64,000 nucleotides of DNA from positions 48,945 through 112,944 of the forward strand of contig NZ_SOAZ01000009.1 of the NCBI RefSeq assembly GCF_004364155.1, given 5' to 3'. The DNA comes from Fonticella tunisiensis. GTDB taxonomy: Bacteria > Bacillota > Clostridia > Clostridiales > Caloramatoraceae. This document shows, piece after piece, positions 29,435-38,245 of this stretch; the first letter of the stretch is position 1; each line of letters begins with the position of its first letter. The notes under the pieces are model-generated. The model ran no database searches and was not told where the DNA came from. It saw only the letters and a list, made by a program, of their open reading frames with translations. The translations under genes and the position numbers were made by a program.

Positions 29435-29847
29435 TAACATATTCCCCCTTTTTTAATGTTTTATTTATATTTATAACCGCCATCAGCAGTTATAAGCTTG
29501 GTTGTATTAATTTTTTATCTCCCAATTTAATGTATTTATATATACACAACGGGTATATAAGCATGCTAATTCTTTATAAATACGGTAATTCCTTCTACAA
29601 ATTCAAAAAAATAATATTTTTTAATGAATTATATGAGAAAAACAAAACTCCTATTCCAGTTAATTCACAAAATATAAAAATAGTTGAAAGAGTTAAGATA
29701 CAAAATTCAATTTTTATAAACTTATATCATTTTTATATTTTTAAGATTTTAGATTGAACATAAATCATATATTTTATTTTTCGACACATTTCGCGCATTT
29801 TATATGTACAATTTGCAATTTTAAAATGGACAAGTTGCTTTTTATGT

Positions 29848-29876
29848 ATATTATCACCCTCAAATAACTTTGTCAA
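29848..29876 (-). promoter_or_regulatory. Sigma-A promoter of the opp operon
   Basis: Minus strand -35 TTGACA (29871-29876), 17-base spacer, -10 TAATAT (29848-29853). The resulting leader before oppA is about 400 bases, very AT-rich, with no riboswitch or T-box that I recognise. Confidence 0.75.
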
Positions 29877-30015
29877 TTATGTATTTTTCATTAACAAATC
29901 GAAAATAATTGCCATATATCAGAATTAAGTTTATATTTCTTCAACTTTCTCCGTATTATATTTCATTTTAAAAAATTTTTGCAATGATTTTTCGGTTTAT
30001 ATTCTTTGTGTTAAA

Positions 30016-30391
30016 CTGGCACAACATGAAACGAAATTCACCATAAGATTATGAAAACAGTTTCATTGGTAATAATCTAAACCTAAGCTAAGAAAGCTTT
30101 TATATTTACCTTAACGTTTTGCAGTACCTAAGCGGAAATAAAAAATATATGAAATTCACATAAAGCGGGCAATTAGAAGTTCTAGGCGAAGGGATGCAGA
30201 AAAATCCTAGAACTTTCGTGACTTAAGCAAGGCGAGTTTAACGAAAGTTCTTGATTTTTCAAATCCCGAGCCTTAGAACTTCTTTGCTGAGCGTACTGGT
30301 GAATGAAATATATTTTTTATTGCAGCGTCGGCCTTTAGATATTTTCTACTTTTATTCCAATGGGCTTTTCAGAGTGGCAAAACTAATTTAA
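30016..30391 (-). repeat. Foldback repeat, copy 4 (long form, reverse orientation)
   Basis: A long-form member in minus orientation: arm with AACTGTTTTCATAATCTTAT, the GATA-rich AATAAAAAATATAT arms, and the full hairpin AGAAGTTCTAGGC...GCCTTAGAACTTCT with AGAACTTTCGTGAC inside. The terminal repeats are eroded (ACTGGCACAACA at one end, GAGTGGCAAAACT at the other). It lies between the opp promoter and asd. Confidence 0.8.
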
Positions 30392-30398
30392 GTTACTT

Positions 30399-30428
30399 TT
30401 AGCTATTAAATTACCTTTGTGTTATAAT
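30399..30428 (+). promoter_or_regulatory. Probable asd promoter
   Basis: -10 TATAAT (30423-30428) with a weak -35 TTAGCT (30399-30404, 18-base spacer), 48 bases upstream of the asd ATG and just outside foldback copy 4. Confidence 0.45.
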
Positions 30429-30475
30429 AATTTTATTAATGTATATTTATATATCAATTTATAGGAGGTATAATA

Positions 30476-31459
30476 ATGGGCGTTAAACTTGCTGTAGTAG
30501 GTGCTACCGGTATGGTTGGCAGAACCTTTTTGAAGGTACTTGAGGAAAGAAATTTTCCTATAGATGAACTTTACCTTTTTGCTTCTAAAAAATCCGCCGG
30601 AAGCACCCTTAATTTTAAAAACAATGAATATGTAGTTGAGGAGCTCAAGGAAGACTCATTTGACAGAGGAATAGACATAGCCCTTTTTTCTGCTGGAGGA
30701 GATACCAGCTTAAAATACTCTCCAATTGCTGCTTCCAAGGGATGTATAGTTGTAGATAACAGCAGCGCATGGAGAATGCACGATGAAGTTCCCCTTGTGG
30801 TTCCAGAAGTTAACCCGGAGGATATAAAGTGGCATAAAGGGATCATCGCAAACCCCAACTGCTCCACAATACAGGCTGTTGTTGCTTTAAAGCCCCTTGA
30901 CAGCAGTTTTAAAATTAAAAGAATAGTATACTCGACATATCAGGCTGTTTCCGGTGCAGGACTTGGTGGATTTAACGACCTCAAAAAAGGCATTGAGGGA
31001 GAACCTCCAAAGAAGTTCCCTCACCCAATAGCATTCAACATGCTTCCTCACATCGATGTGTTTTTAGATAATGGATACACCAAGGAAGAAATGAAGATGA
31101 TAAATGAAACGAGGAAGATAATGCACAGGCCTGATTTAAAGGTTACTGCAACCACTGTAAGGGTTCCTGTTTATTATGGACACAGCGAATCCATTAACGT
31201 AGAGTTTGAAAGGGATTTTAACATGGAGGACGTATATCGTGTGCTTCATAACAGCCCTGGAGTTGTTTTAATGGACGACCCATCCAAAAACATTTATCCT
31301 ACCCCTCTTTATGCAGAAGGTAAGGATGAAGTCTTCGTTGGAAGAATAAGAAGGGATGAAAGTGTAGATTACGGCATTAATATGTGGGTTGTAGCTGACA
31401 ACATAAGAAAGGGTGCCGCAACAAACGCTGTTCAAATTGCAGAGCTTCTTATAAAGTAA
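30476..31459 (+). CDS. asd: Aspartate-semialdehyde dehydrogenase
   Basis: The 327-residue enzyme reduces aspartyl phosphate to the semialdehyde, the branch point to lysine/DAP, threonine and methionine. It starts VKLAVVGATGMVGRTFLKVL (NADP Rossmann motif) and has the active-site Cys in ANPNCSTIQ (about residue 129), then the STYQAVSGAG loop. AGGAGGTATAAT precedes the ATG. It leads the lysine-pathway cluster; a degenerate foldback element separates it from dapA. Confidence 0.96.
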   Translation: MGVKLAVVGATGMVGRTFLKVLEERNFPIDELYLFASKKSAGSTLNFKNNEYVVEELKEDSFDRGIDIALFSAGGDTSLKYSPIAASKGCIVVDNSSAWRMHDEVPLVVPEVNPEDIKWHKGIIANPNCSTIQAVVALKPLDSSFKIKRIVYSTYQAVSGAGLGGFNDLKKGIEGEPPKKFPHPIAFNMLPHIDVFLDNGYTKEEMKMINETRKIMHRPDLKVTATTVRVPVYYGHSESINVEFERDFNMEDVYRVLHNSPGVVLMDDPSKNIYPTPLYAEGKDEVFVGRIRRDESVDYGINMWVVADNIRKGAATNAVQIAELLIK

Positions 31460-31510
31460 AATAAAATTTTAAAACTCATTAAAATTCTGTTTGTAAGTCA
31501 TGCATCCGTT

Positions 31511-31541
31511 TTCACCTTTCCCTATGGGTGAATGGTTTTAG
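31511..31541 (+). terminator. Possible asd terminator
   Basis: TTCACC and GGGTGAA arms with a short loop, followed by TGGTTTTAG. The stem is short and the T tract imperfect. Confidence 0.4.
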
Positions 31542-31568
31542 TTATATGAATTAACTTAGAGTAAATTA

Positions 31569-31726
31569 ACTCGTTGTGCTAGATAAATTTGCAGATAGGC
31601 GCTTCGATAAAAAATATATTTCATTCACCAGTACGCTTGGCAAAGAAGTTCTAAGGCTCGGAATTTGAAAAATGTGAATTACATATATTTTTATCGACCC
31701 TCAGCCCCTGAACTAGCACAACGAGT
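31569..31726 (+). repeat. Foldback repeat, copy 5 (158-base, core-deleted)
   Basis: The ends ACTCGTTGTGCTAG and CTAGCACAACGAGT are perfect 14-base inverted repeats. The flanks are TAAATTA (31562-31568) and TAAACTA (31727-31733), 6 of 7 matching. The central hairpin is missing: sequence jumps from GGAATTTGAAAAA directly to TGTGAATTACATAT. Located between asd and the dapA promoter. Confidence 0.9.
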
Positions 31727-31756
31727 TAAACTATAATTACAGTAGATTCTTTTAAA

Positions 31757-31786
31757 TTGCAATGTACTACCCTTACTGCATATAAT
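31757..31786 (+). promoter_or_regulatory. Promoter of dapA-dapB
   Basis: -35 TTGCAA (31757-31762), 18-base spacer, -10 TATAAT (31781-31786), 30 bases downstream of the foldback element. Confidence 0.6.
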
Positions 31787-31818
31787 ATAATTAAATAATT
31801 AAAGAAAGGATGATTTAT

Positions 31819-32700
31819 ATGAGCCTTTTCACGGGATCGGGCGTTGCCATCGTAACCCCATTTAATGAAGATGGCGTAGATTTCAAAAAGCTTGAAGAAC
31901 TGTTGGAGTGGCATATAGCAGAAAAAACCGATGCTATTATAATATGTGGAACCACTGGCGAAGCTTCGACCATGAGCGAACAGGAAAGAAAGGAAACCAT
32001 AAAATTTACAGTGGATGTAGTAAAGGGAAGAATACCTGTAATTGCCGGAACAGGAAGTAACAATACAAAGGCCGCCGTTGAAATGAGCAGGTGGGCTGAC
32101 AACATTGGAGTTGATGGTCTCCTCGTTATTACACCCTATTACAACAAAACAACCCAAAGGGGTGCCATAGAGCACTTTAAAGCCATCGCCGAAGCTGTAA
32201 CAAAGCCAATTATAATATACAACGTTCCATCGCGAACGGGTTTTAATCTTCTTCCAGAAACATTATATGAGCTTTCAAAGGTTAAAAACATCGCAGCAGT
32301 TAAGGAAGCAAGCGGAAACATATCCCAGATAACTGAAATTGCGGCACTTTGCGGGGATAGGCTTGACATATACTCAGGAAATGACGATCAAATAGTTCCA
32401 ATACTTGCCCTTGGCGGAAAGGGAGTTATATCCGTTGTAGCAAATATTCTTCCACGGGATACCCATGAGCTTTGCGAGAAATATTTCAGCGGCGATATAA
32501 AGGGCTCACTTGAGATTCAGCTTAAGATGTTCCCCCTTGTTAAAGCCCTATTTATAGAAACAAATCCAATACCTGTTAAAGCTGCCATGAACCTTATGGG
32601 AATGAATGTCGGGTCATTAAGGCTCCCGCTTGTTGAAATGTCATCAAAGAACCTTGAGATATTAAAGAAGGAAATGGCTGCATATGGAATTGAATTCTAG
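31819..32700 (+). CDS. dapA: 4-hydroxy-tetrahydrodipicolinate synthase
   Basis: The 293-residue class I aldolase condenses pyruvate with aspartate semialdehyde. It has [10 protein letters not shown] (residues ~43-52), the Tyr in [10 protein letters not shown] (about 133) and the Schiff-base Lys in [10 protein letters not shown] (about 161). I prefer the ATG at 31819 ([16 protein letters not shown]) because GAAAGGA is well spaced from it and overlaps the alternative at 31810. It is followed 10 bases later by dapB. Confidence 0.96.
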   Translation: MSLFTGSGVAIVTPFNEDGVDFKKLEELLEWHIAEKTDAIIICGTTGEASTMSEQERKETIKFTVDVVKGRIPVIAGTGSNNTKAAVEMSRWADNIGVDGLLVITPYYNKTTQRGAIEHFKAIAEAVTKPIIIYNVPSRTGFNLLPETLYELSKVKNIAAVKEASGNISQITEIAALCGDRLDIYSGNDDQIVPILALGGKGVISVVANILPRDTHELCEKYFSGDIKGSLEIQLKMFPLVKALFIETNPIPVKAAMNLMGMNVGSLRLPLVEMSSKNLEILKKEMAAYGIEF

Positions 32701-32710
32701 AGGTGAAATT

Positions 32711-33466
32711 ATGAAGGTTTTATTGCACGGTTGTAATGGAAGAATGGGTCAGGTTCTGACAAGAATCATATCAGAAACCCCTGGCATGGAAGTTGTATGC
32801 GGGGTTGACAAAAATTTTGACAGGATAAAAAACCCCTATCCAGTATACGAAAGCCTGGATAAGGTAGCTGAAAGTGTTGACGTACTTATAGATTTTTCAA
32901 ATCATCTGTGCCTTGATGATATACTTCGCTATGGTATAGAAAAAAACGTTCCCCTTGTAATATGTACAACGGGATTTTCGCCTGAGGAAAAGAAAAGGAT
33001 GTTTGAAGCATCAAAGAAAATACCCATACTAAACTCATCCAACATGTCAATTGGCATAACCCTTTTACTTTCCCTTGTAAAGCAGGCTGCTTCAGCACTT
33101 TATGGGGATTTTGACATAGAGATAATTGAAAAGCACCACAACCAGAAGCTCGACTCTCCAAGCGGAACTGCCCTTATGATTGCAGATGCAATAAACGACT
33201 CCCTTGAAAACGGTTTGGAATATGTTTATGGAAGACATTCTAAAACTCAGAAGAGGGAGAAAAAGGAGATAGGGATACATGCTGTAAGGGGCGGTGCAAT
33301 AGTTGGAGAGCATGACGTTATCTTTGCAGGTCCCGGGGAAATCATAGAGATAAGCCATACCGCACTGTCAAGGGATGTATTTGCCCACGGAGCTGTAAGG
33401 GCCGCAAAATATATCGTTGGTAAGGAAGCTGGATTGTACAGTATGAAGGATGTAATTGAAGGATAG
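32711..33466 (+). CDS. dapB: 4-hydroxy-tetrahydrodipicolinate reductase
   Basis: The 251-residue enzyme uses NAD(P)H to make tetrahydrodipicolinate. The nucleotide motif HGCNGRMGQ, the CTTGFS loop, the catalytic HHNQKLDSPSGTALMIADAI-like region (His pair, Lys, then substrate-binding SGT) and the C-terminal domain are all present. The ATG at 32711 has AGAGGTGA upstream, and an in-frame extension into the end of dapA (from 32684) is unlikely. It is cotranscribed with dapA. Confidence 0.95.
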   Translation: MKVLLHGCNGRMGQVLTRIISETPGMEVVCGVDKNFDRIKNPYPVYESLDKVAESVDVLIDFSNHLCLDDILRYGIEKNVPLVICTTGFSPEEKKRMFEASKKIPILNSSNMSIGITLLLSLVKQAASALYGDFDIEIIEKHHNQKLDSPSGTALMIADAINDSLENGLEYVYGRHSKTQKREKKEIGIHAVRGGAIVGEHDVIFAGPGEIIEISHTALSRDVFAHGAVRAAKYIVGKEAGLYSMKDVIEG

Positions 33467-33469
33467 ATC

Positions 33470-33501
33470 AAATCTGACCTGGCAGCGCCAGGTCAGATTT
33501 A
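33470..33501 (+). terminator. Hairpin between dapB and the aminotransferase gene
   Basis: AAATCTGACCTGG-CAGCG-CCAGGTCAGATTT is a 13-bp perfect stem. There is no T tract, and the next ribosome binding site follows within 10 bases, so it may only attenuate or stabilise the message. Confidence 0.6.
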
Positions 33502-33519
33502 TATAGGAGGTAAAAGATT

Positions 33520-34674
33520 ATGGAAGAAATGCTGAATGAAGATGTCCGCGGTATTAAGATATCGGGGATAAGAAAATTTTATAATATGATAGCAAACTAT
33601 AAGGATGCAATTTCTCTTACAATAGGTCAGCCGGATTTTCCTACACCAGATCATATTAAGGAAGCTGCAAAAAAAGCAATTGATGGAAATAAAACGATCT
33701 ATACGCATAACGCAGGGCTTATTGAGCTGAGAAAGGCTGCAGGAAATTTTCTATATAATAAATATAAACTTTCATACAATCCTGAGGATGAAATAATCGT
33801 TACAAACGGTGCAAGCGAAGCTATCGATATTGCACTAAGGACGATTTTAAATAAAGGAGATGAAGTAATTCTTCCAGGCCCAGTTTATCCAGGGTACGAG
33901 CCCATTATAAAACTTTGTGGGAGCATTCCCGTACATATAGACACCAGGGATAATGGGTTCAGGCTTAACGCTGAGCTTATAGGTAAGGTCATAACAGATA
34001 AAACAAAGTGCATAGTACTCCCATATCCCTCCAACCCAACCGGGCGCGCAATGGATAGAAACGTCCTTGAGGATATTGCACTACTATTAAGGGACAAAAA
34101 TATATTCATATTATCGGATGAAATATACAGTGAGCTTGTATACGAGGGAGAACACTGTTCCATTGCATCCTTCCCATGGATGAGGGAAAAAACAGTGGTT
34201 ATAAACGGCCTTTCAAAATCCCACTCCATGACTGGCTGGAGAATTGGATTCACCTTTGCACCTGCTTACATTACAAAACATATGCTTAAGGTTCATCAGT
34301 ATAATTCAACCTGTGCCTCCTCCATAAGCCAGTATGCTGCCCTCGAGGCCCTTACAAATGGTATAAGCGATTCAAAAGCCATGCGAGACGAATATAAAAG
34401 GCGTAGGGATTACGTGTATGACAGACTTGTGTCAATGGGATTTGAGGTTGAAAGGCCTGAGGGAGCATTTTACATATTTCCCTCAATTCAAAAGTTTGGG
34501 ATGAAGTCCCTTGATTTTGCCCTTAATCTTTTGGAAAAATGTGGTGTTGCAGTTGTGCCTGGAGATGCATTTTCGGAATATGGAGAAGGATATGTAAGGA
34601 TTTCATATGCTTATTCCATGGAGGTACTTAAGGAGGCCCTTGATAGAATCGAAGGATTTGTTTCTTTAGTTTGA
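33520..34674 (+). CDS. patA: Class I/II aminotransferase, probable N-acetyl-DAP aminotransferase
   Basis: The 384-residue fold type I PLP enzyme has TIGQPDFPTPDHIKEAA, YTHNAGLIELRKA, LPYPSNPTGR and the PLP Lys in VINGLSKSHSMTGWRIG (about residue 233). B. subtilis PatA, of this family, makes N-acetyl-LL-2,6-diaminopimelate. Its position between dapB and dapH supports that role here. The family is broad, so the substrate is inferred from context. TAGGAGGTAAAAG precedes the ATG. Confidence 0.85.
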   Translation: MEEMLNEDVRGIKISGIRKFYNMIANYKDAISLTIGQPDFPTPDHIKEAAKKAIDGNKTIYTHNAGLIELRKAAGNFLYNKYKLSYNPEDEIIVTNGASEAIDIALRTILNKGDEVILPGPVYPGYEPIIKLCGSIPVHIDTRDNGFRLNAELIGKVITDKTKCIVLPYPSNPTGRAMDRNVLEDIALLLRDKNIFILSDEIYSELVYEGEHCSIASFPWMREKTVVINGLSKSHSMTGWRIGFTFAPAYITKHMLKVHQYNSTCASSISQYAALEALTNGISDSKAMRDEYKRRRDYVYDRLVSMGFEVERPEGAFYIFPSIQKFGMKSLDFALNLLEKCGVAVVPGDAFSEYGEGYVRISYAYSMEVLKEALDRIEGFVSLV

Positions 34675-34717
34675 CAAATAAATATATCAATGTTATATTA
34701 TATTAAATCCTAATATA

Positions 34718-34980
34718 ACTTGTTGTGTTACTCTGAAAAGTCCATTGGAATAAAAGAAGAAAAAATAAACAGGAGGGCGCTGCGATAAAAAATATATTTC
34801 ATTCACCAGCACGCTTAGCAAAGAAGTTCTAAGGCTCGGGATTTGAAAAATGTGAATTTCATATATTTTTTATCGACCCTTAGTTGCTGCAAAAGGTTAA
34901 GGTAAATATAAAAGCTTTCTTAGCTTAATTGTGGTGAATATGGTTTCATGCAGAGCTAATTCTTTACTAGTACAACAAGT
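34718..34980 (+). repeat. Foldback repeat, copy 6 (263-base, core-deleted, exact 7-base flanks)
   Basis: Exact direct repeats TAATATA flank the element at 34711-34717 and 34981-34987. Ends are ACTTGTTGTGTTA and CTAGTACAACAAGT. It has the long left arm (CTCTGAAAAGTCCATTGG) and long right arm (AATATAAAAGCTTTCTTAGC) but the same central deletion junction as copy 5 (GGGATTTGAAAAA to TGTGAATTTCAT). It lies between the aminotransferase gene and dapH. Confidence 0.92.
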
Positions 34981-35037
34981 TAATATAGATATATTTATCA
35001 ATTGTTATACTAATATTATACCAAGGAGCGTGTTTAT

Positions 35038-35760
35038 ATGGAGCTTAAAAAGGAATATGATCTTACTAATCCCTATGAAATTGCAAAATTTATTAAGGAA
35101 GCTAAAAAAGCTACGCCTGTAAAGGCCTATGTTGATGGAGATCTTAAGGGTATATCCGAAGACGGTATAGAAATATACGGCGAAGGCAATTTCTATGTAT
35201 TGTTTGGAGAAAGCAGTGCTGTAGATGATTTCCTACATAAATATAAGGATGTTATAAAAAAATATAAGGTTGAATATGACAGAAGAAATTCAGCAATACC
35301 ACTTTTAGATATAAGAAACGTCGAAGCTAGAATTGAACCCGGAGCGATAATAAGGGACAGGGTTTCAATAGGAAAAAATGCTGTTATTATGATGGGTGCA
35401 GTTATTAATATTGGAGCTGAAATTGGTGAAGGCACCATGATCGATATGAATGCCGTTGTTGGCGCAAGAGGTAAGATAGGAAAAAACTGCCATATAGGTG
35501 CAGGTGCAGTTATTGCAGGTGTACTTGAACCTCCAAGCAAGGAACCCGTTATAATAGGAGACAACGTCCTTGTAGGCGCCAATGCAGTAATACTTGAAGG
35601 AGTTAAAATAGGCTCAGGCTCCGTTGTTGCTGCAGGTTCTGTTGTTACAGAAGACGTTGAAAGCGGAGTGGTTGTTGCAGGAACTCCTGCAAGGGTTATA
35701 AAGCGTGTTGACGATAAGACAAAGGATAAGACTCAGCTTCTTGATGATTTAAGAAAATAG
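35038..35760 (+). CDS. dapH: Tetrahydrodipicolinate N-acetyltransferase
   Basis: The 240-residue protein has an N-terminal DapH_N domain ([20 protein letters not shown]) and a left-handed beta-helix of hexapeptide repeats ([20 protein letters not shown] through [18 protein letters not shown]). It acetylates tetrahydrodipicolinate, so this organism uses the acetylase branch to DAP. Together with dapA, dapB and the aminotransferase all steps except the final deacetylase (dapL) and the epimerase are present in this window. CAAGGAGCG precedes the ATG. Confidence 0.95.
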   Translation: MELKKEYDLTNPYEIAKFIKEAKKATPVKAYVDGDLKGISEDGIEIYGEGNFYVLFGESSAVDDFLHKYKDVIKKYKVEYDRRNSAIPLLDIRNVEARIEPGAIIRDRVSIGKNAVIMMGAVINIGAEIGEGTMIDMNAVVGARGKIGKNCHIGAGAVIAGVLEPPSKEPVIIGDNVLVGANAVILEGVKIGSGSVVAAGSVVTEDVESGVVVAGTPARVIKRVDDKTKDKTQLLDDLRK

Positions 35761-35795
35761 AGTCTGTGTTTTGTACAGACTCTATTTTTCATTAT
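35761..35795. terminator. Terminator between dapH and the SSB-like gene
   Basis: GAGTCTGT-GTTTTGT-ACAGACTC followed by TATTTTTC on the plus strand; it can serve both convergent genes. Confidence 0.8.
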
Positions 35796-36444
35796 TGTCT
35801 GCTTCAACCTCTTCCTTATCCTTATCGCCTATGCTTTCCATCTTTGAAATGGATACCTCATAGGCAACCCTTTTTACAACGTTGTCCTCAGAAAGCTTCT
35901 TTTCATATTCCCTGCTTTGAATTCTTCCCCATACCTTGATATGGGACCCTACCTCAAGAAGGCTTGAAAACCTTGCATTTCTCCCCCAGGCAATAATCGG
36001 TATGTAATCTGATTTGTTGTATGGCCTGTTTACTGCAATTAACAGGTCCGTTATTTCCCTCCCAAAGGGCGTAGTTCTGTAAATCGGAGGTTTGCATATA
36101 AAACCATCCAGAAATATCTGGTTGGGACTTTTTGAAATTTCGTTGATGTTTTTTACATCCCTGGCGAATACCGTTAAAATAAGCCTGTTGGCCCCATCAA
36201 CAAACTTGTTATAGGATCTTAACTGTCCTTCGATACTGATAAGGCTTCCTATGTCCATATTGAGCGACGCAATTAATCTTTCGGAAACGGTTACAGGTAG
36301 TATGTCCATCGCTTCACTAAGCCTTGGAACCTCCACCTTGGTATTGTAGAACCCTTCTCCATACATTTCATGGCTGAATGTAAGTCCTTCTACAACCCTG
36401 CCCTCGATGTATACTTTGTTAGTTTGCAACAAGTTGTCTACCAT
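35782..36444 (-). CDS. Single-stranded DNA-binding-like protein with two OB folds
   Basis: The 220-residue protein has two SSB-like OB segments. The first (residues ~10-95, KVYIEGRVVEGLTFSHEMYG to NRLILTVFARDV) and the second (~105-200, NQIFLDGFICKPPIYRTTPF, then GREITDLLIAVNRPY and IIAWGRNARFSSLLEVGSHI) resemble each other; the second fits the SSB consensus better. The acidic C-terminus (DKEEVEADNNEK) recalls SSB tails but lacks the DDDIPF ending. It is transcribed convergently with dapH. A role in binding ssDNA is inferred from the fold; it is unlikely to be the main SSB, which sits beside rpsF. Confidence 0.72.
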   Translation of the reverse strand: MVDNLLQTNKVYIEGRVVEGLTFSHEMYGEGFYNTKVEVPRLSEAMDILPVTVSERLIASLNMDIGSLISIEGQLRSYNKFVDGANRLILTVFARDVKNINEISKSPNQIFLDGFICKPPIYRTTPFGREITDLLIAVNRPYNKSDYIPIIAWGRNARFSSLLEVGSHIKVWGRIQSREYEKKLSEDNVVKRVAYEVSISKMESIGDKDKEEVEADNNEK

Positions 36445-36588
36445 TTACCCATCCCTCTCCCTTCGTATTTTCAACTAAATAAAAATGATTTCTAAAATAT
36501 AGATATTAAGGAAATGGGGAAAATATGACCAAATTTTTTTATTATTGCAAATTGTTTGCTGAATACTAATGACCTTAATCTGGATAGT

Positions 36589-37185
36589 TTAAATCCTCAG
36601 CTCACCAATCACCAGCAAACATGTAAAGGCAGCTAAATAATAGTACACGTCGTCGTAATTTCCTATAACTTTTACAGGTTTTTCGAAGGATTGTACTATT
36701 GAATTTGTCAGCGTATATATTCCCCTTTGAAGGCAGTAACTGAAGTATAAACCATCAACTTCCTGAATGCTTGATGCCGTAACAGTTGTTTTTCCATTCA
36801 GCCCGTAGGTAATTGGATAGACTTTATCACATGTAAAGTTTATTTGCTGTATTGAATCTGAATCGAATATTATATATCCATTTTCCTTTATGCTTTTTAT
36901 TAAGCTCTGGATCGATTGTAAAAGTTCCTCATTTTCCTTCTTCAGGGTTGTTATTATGAGTATGTCGAATTTTATTTTATCCAGGTGTTTTCCAAGTATA
37001 TCCTCCCTTGATATTTCAATTATTACATAGTCAATCTGGTCCGTAAATAACTTCATAAACTCTTTGACGCTGTCTTCCTTCGTACCTATTATATAAACTC
37101 CCTTGCCTACCTTTATAAGCTCCTTTTCAATTATTTCTGCAACTGCAGATTTTCCCCTGCTTCCTAAAATTCCAATTGTCACCAT
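36589..37185 (-). CDS. Short Mur-ligase-like protein
   Basis: The 198-residue protein starts VTIGILGSRGKSAVAEIIEK, matching the Mur ligase P-loop (GxxGKS), followed by DYVIIEISREDILGKHLDKI and KFDILIITTLKKEN, the typical central-domain order. Later NVYPITYGLNGKTTVTASSI-like sequence resembles the MurF/MurC region after the P-loop domain. It is less than half the length of any Mur ligase and lacks the UDP-binding and C-terminal amino-acid-binding domains. It may be a sporulation-linked Mur-like accessory protein or a remnant. A good ribosome binding site (GGGGTGATTGT) and intact frame argue against decay. Confidence 0.6.
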   Translation of the reverse strand: MVTIGILGSRGKSAVAEIIEKELIKVGKGVYIIGTKEDSVKEFMKLFTDQIDYVIIEISREDILGKHLDKIKFDILIITTLKKENEELLQSIQSLIKSIKENGYIIFDSDSIQQINFTCDKVYPITYGLNGKTTVTASSIQEVDGLYFSYCLQRGIYTLTNSIVQSFEKPVKVIGNYDDVYYYLAAFTCLLVIGELRI

Positions 37186-37406
37186 ACAATCACCCCGGGT
37201 TGTTTTCTTGTTATATTGCTCATAAAAGGATAAATTTATTCGTCGATGCAGGTAAATTATATGGCAGCAATTTTTATTATTTTATATATTCTGCATTTAA
37301 ACTCCTTTCCCTTCTACATTGAAGGTCTATTTATATACGAAATTAACCTATGTAAATACACACACTCCATTCATTCGACAAATTTAATATAATTTTTATA
37401 CTTACG

Positions 37407-38180
37407 TTATTGTTTTACAGGCCTCTGCCTTCCGGTATGATCAATATAGTAGTTTTCTTTATATATTAATTCTGATATTTTCACAAACTCATAGCCCTTT
37501 TTCTTAAGATCCTTTATAATTTTATCTAAAACCTTTGGCGTCTGCTCTGCATTATTATGAAAAAGTACTATGGAACCGCTTCCTACTTGATTCGTAACCC
37601 TGTTTATTATAAATTCCTCCCCGGGGTTTTTCCAATCAAGGGAGTCCACATCCCACTGAATGCAGTAGTGGCCTGCTTCCTTAACTGCCTTAACAACATC
37701 GCTGTTATAATCTCCAAAGGGAGGCCTGAAAACTGACGTTCCCACCCCTGTGATGTTTTTAATTTTATCGCTTGTTATAAATATCTCTTCCTTCATTTTC
37801 TGTACATCAAGCTGCGTAAAGTGGGGATGGGTTGCAGAGTGATTTCCTATTTCATGCCCCATATCATATATCCTCCTAACTTGATCGGGATATTTATCCA
37901 CCCAGCTTCCCACCAGAAAGAAGGTAGCCTTCACATCGTTCTTTTCAAGTATTTTTAAAATCTCATCTGTATACTCTGAGCCCCATGCTGCATCGAAACT
38001 GATGGCAATCTTTTTGTCATTTCTTTCTACAGAGTATATAGGTATATCCTTTCGGGTATTAACAAGCACATCTATGAAATTAAATCCTTCACCAAGTGAA
38101 TATATGACCGAAACGGTAACTATACAAAAAACAAGCATCAAATTTATTATTATTGAACGTTTAACATAAAAGACCTTCAA
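37407..38180 (-). CDS. pdaB: Polysaccharide deacetylase, PdaB-like
   Basis: The 257-residue protein has one N-terminal membrane anchor (residues ~8-28) and a CE4 deacetylase domain. The domain contains AISFDAAWG, HEIGNHSATHPHF (metal His pair), FRPPFGDYNS and IVLFHNN motifs. The first metal motif has a single Asp (FDAAW instead of FDDG), as is common in the PdaB family, which is needed for spore cortex integrity in B. subtilis. The start is TTG at 38180, with GGAGGAGGAAGG upstream; no ATG fits. Expression from a sporulation sigma factor is expected but I could not fix a promoter. Confidence 0.85.
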   Translation of the reverse strand: MKVFYVKRSIIINLMLVFCIVTVSVIYSLGEGFNFIDVLVNTRKDIPIYSVERNDKKIAISFDAAWGSEYTDEILKILEKNDVKATFFLVGSWVDKYPDQVRRIYDMGHEIGNHSATHPHFTQLDVQKMKEEIFITSDKIKNITGVGTSVFRPPFGDYNSDVVKAVKEAGHYCIQWDVDSLDWKNPGEEFIINRVTNQVGSGSIVLFHNNAEQTPKVLDKIIKDLKKKGYEFVKISELIYKENYYIDHTGRQRPVKQ

Positions 38181-38245
38181 AATTTCCTTCCTCCTCCAAG
38201 CATTTCAATATATTTTATTATAATGGATTATATTTAATTACTTTA

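Noticed and set aside
29332..29757. 141-codon plus-strand frame upstream of oppA
   Set aside because: It overlaps the oppA signal peptide region on the opposite strand and then runs through low-complexity AT-rich DNA; no ribosome binding site or family resemblance.
31460..31818. Lysine (L-box) riboswitch before dapA or asd
   Set aside because: The leader contains a foldback element and a plain promoter; no L-box core sequence is visible.
31726..32175. 149-codon minus-strand frame over dapA
   Set aside because: It is an opposite-strand shadow of dapA, with Cys/Phe-rich composition unlike real proteins in this genome.
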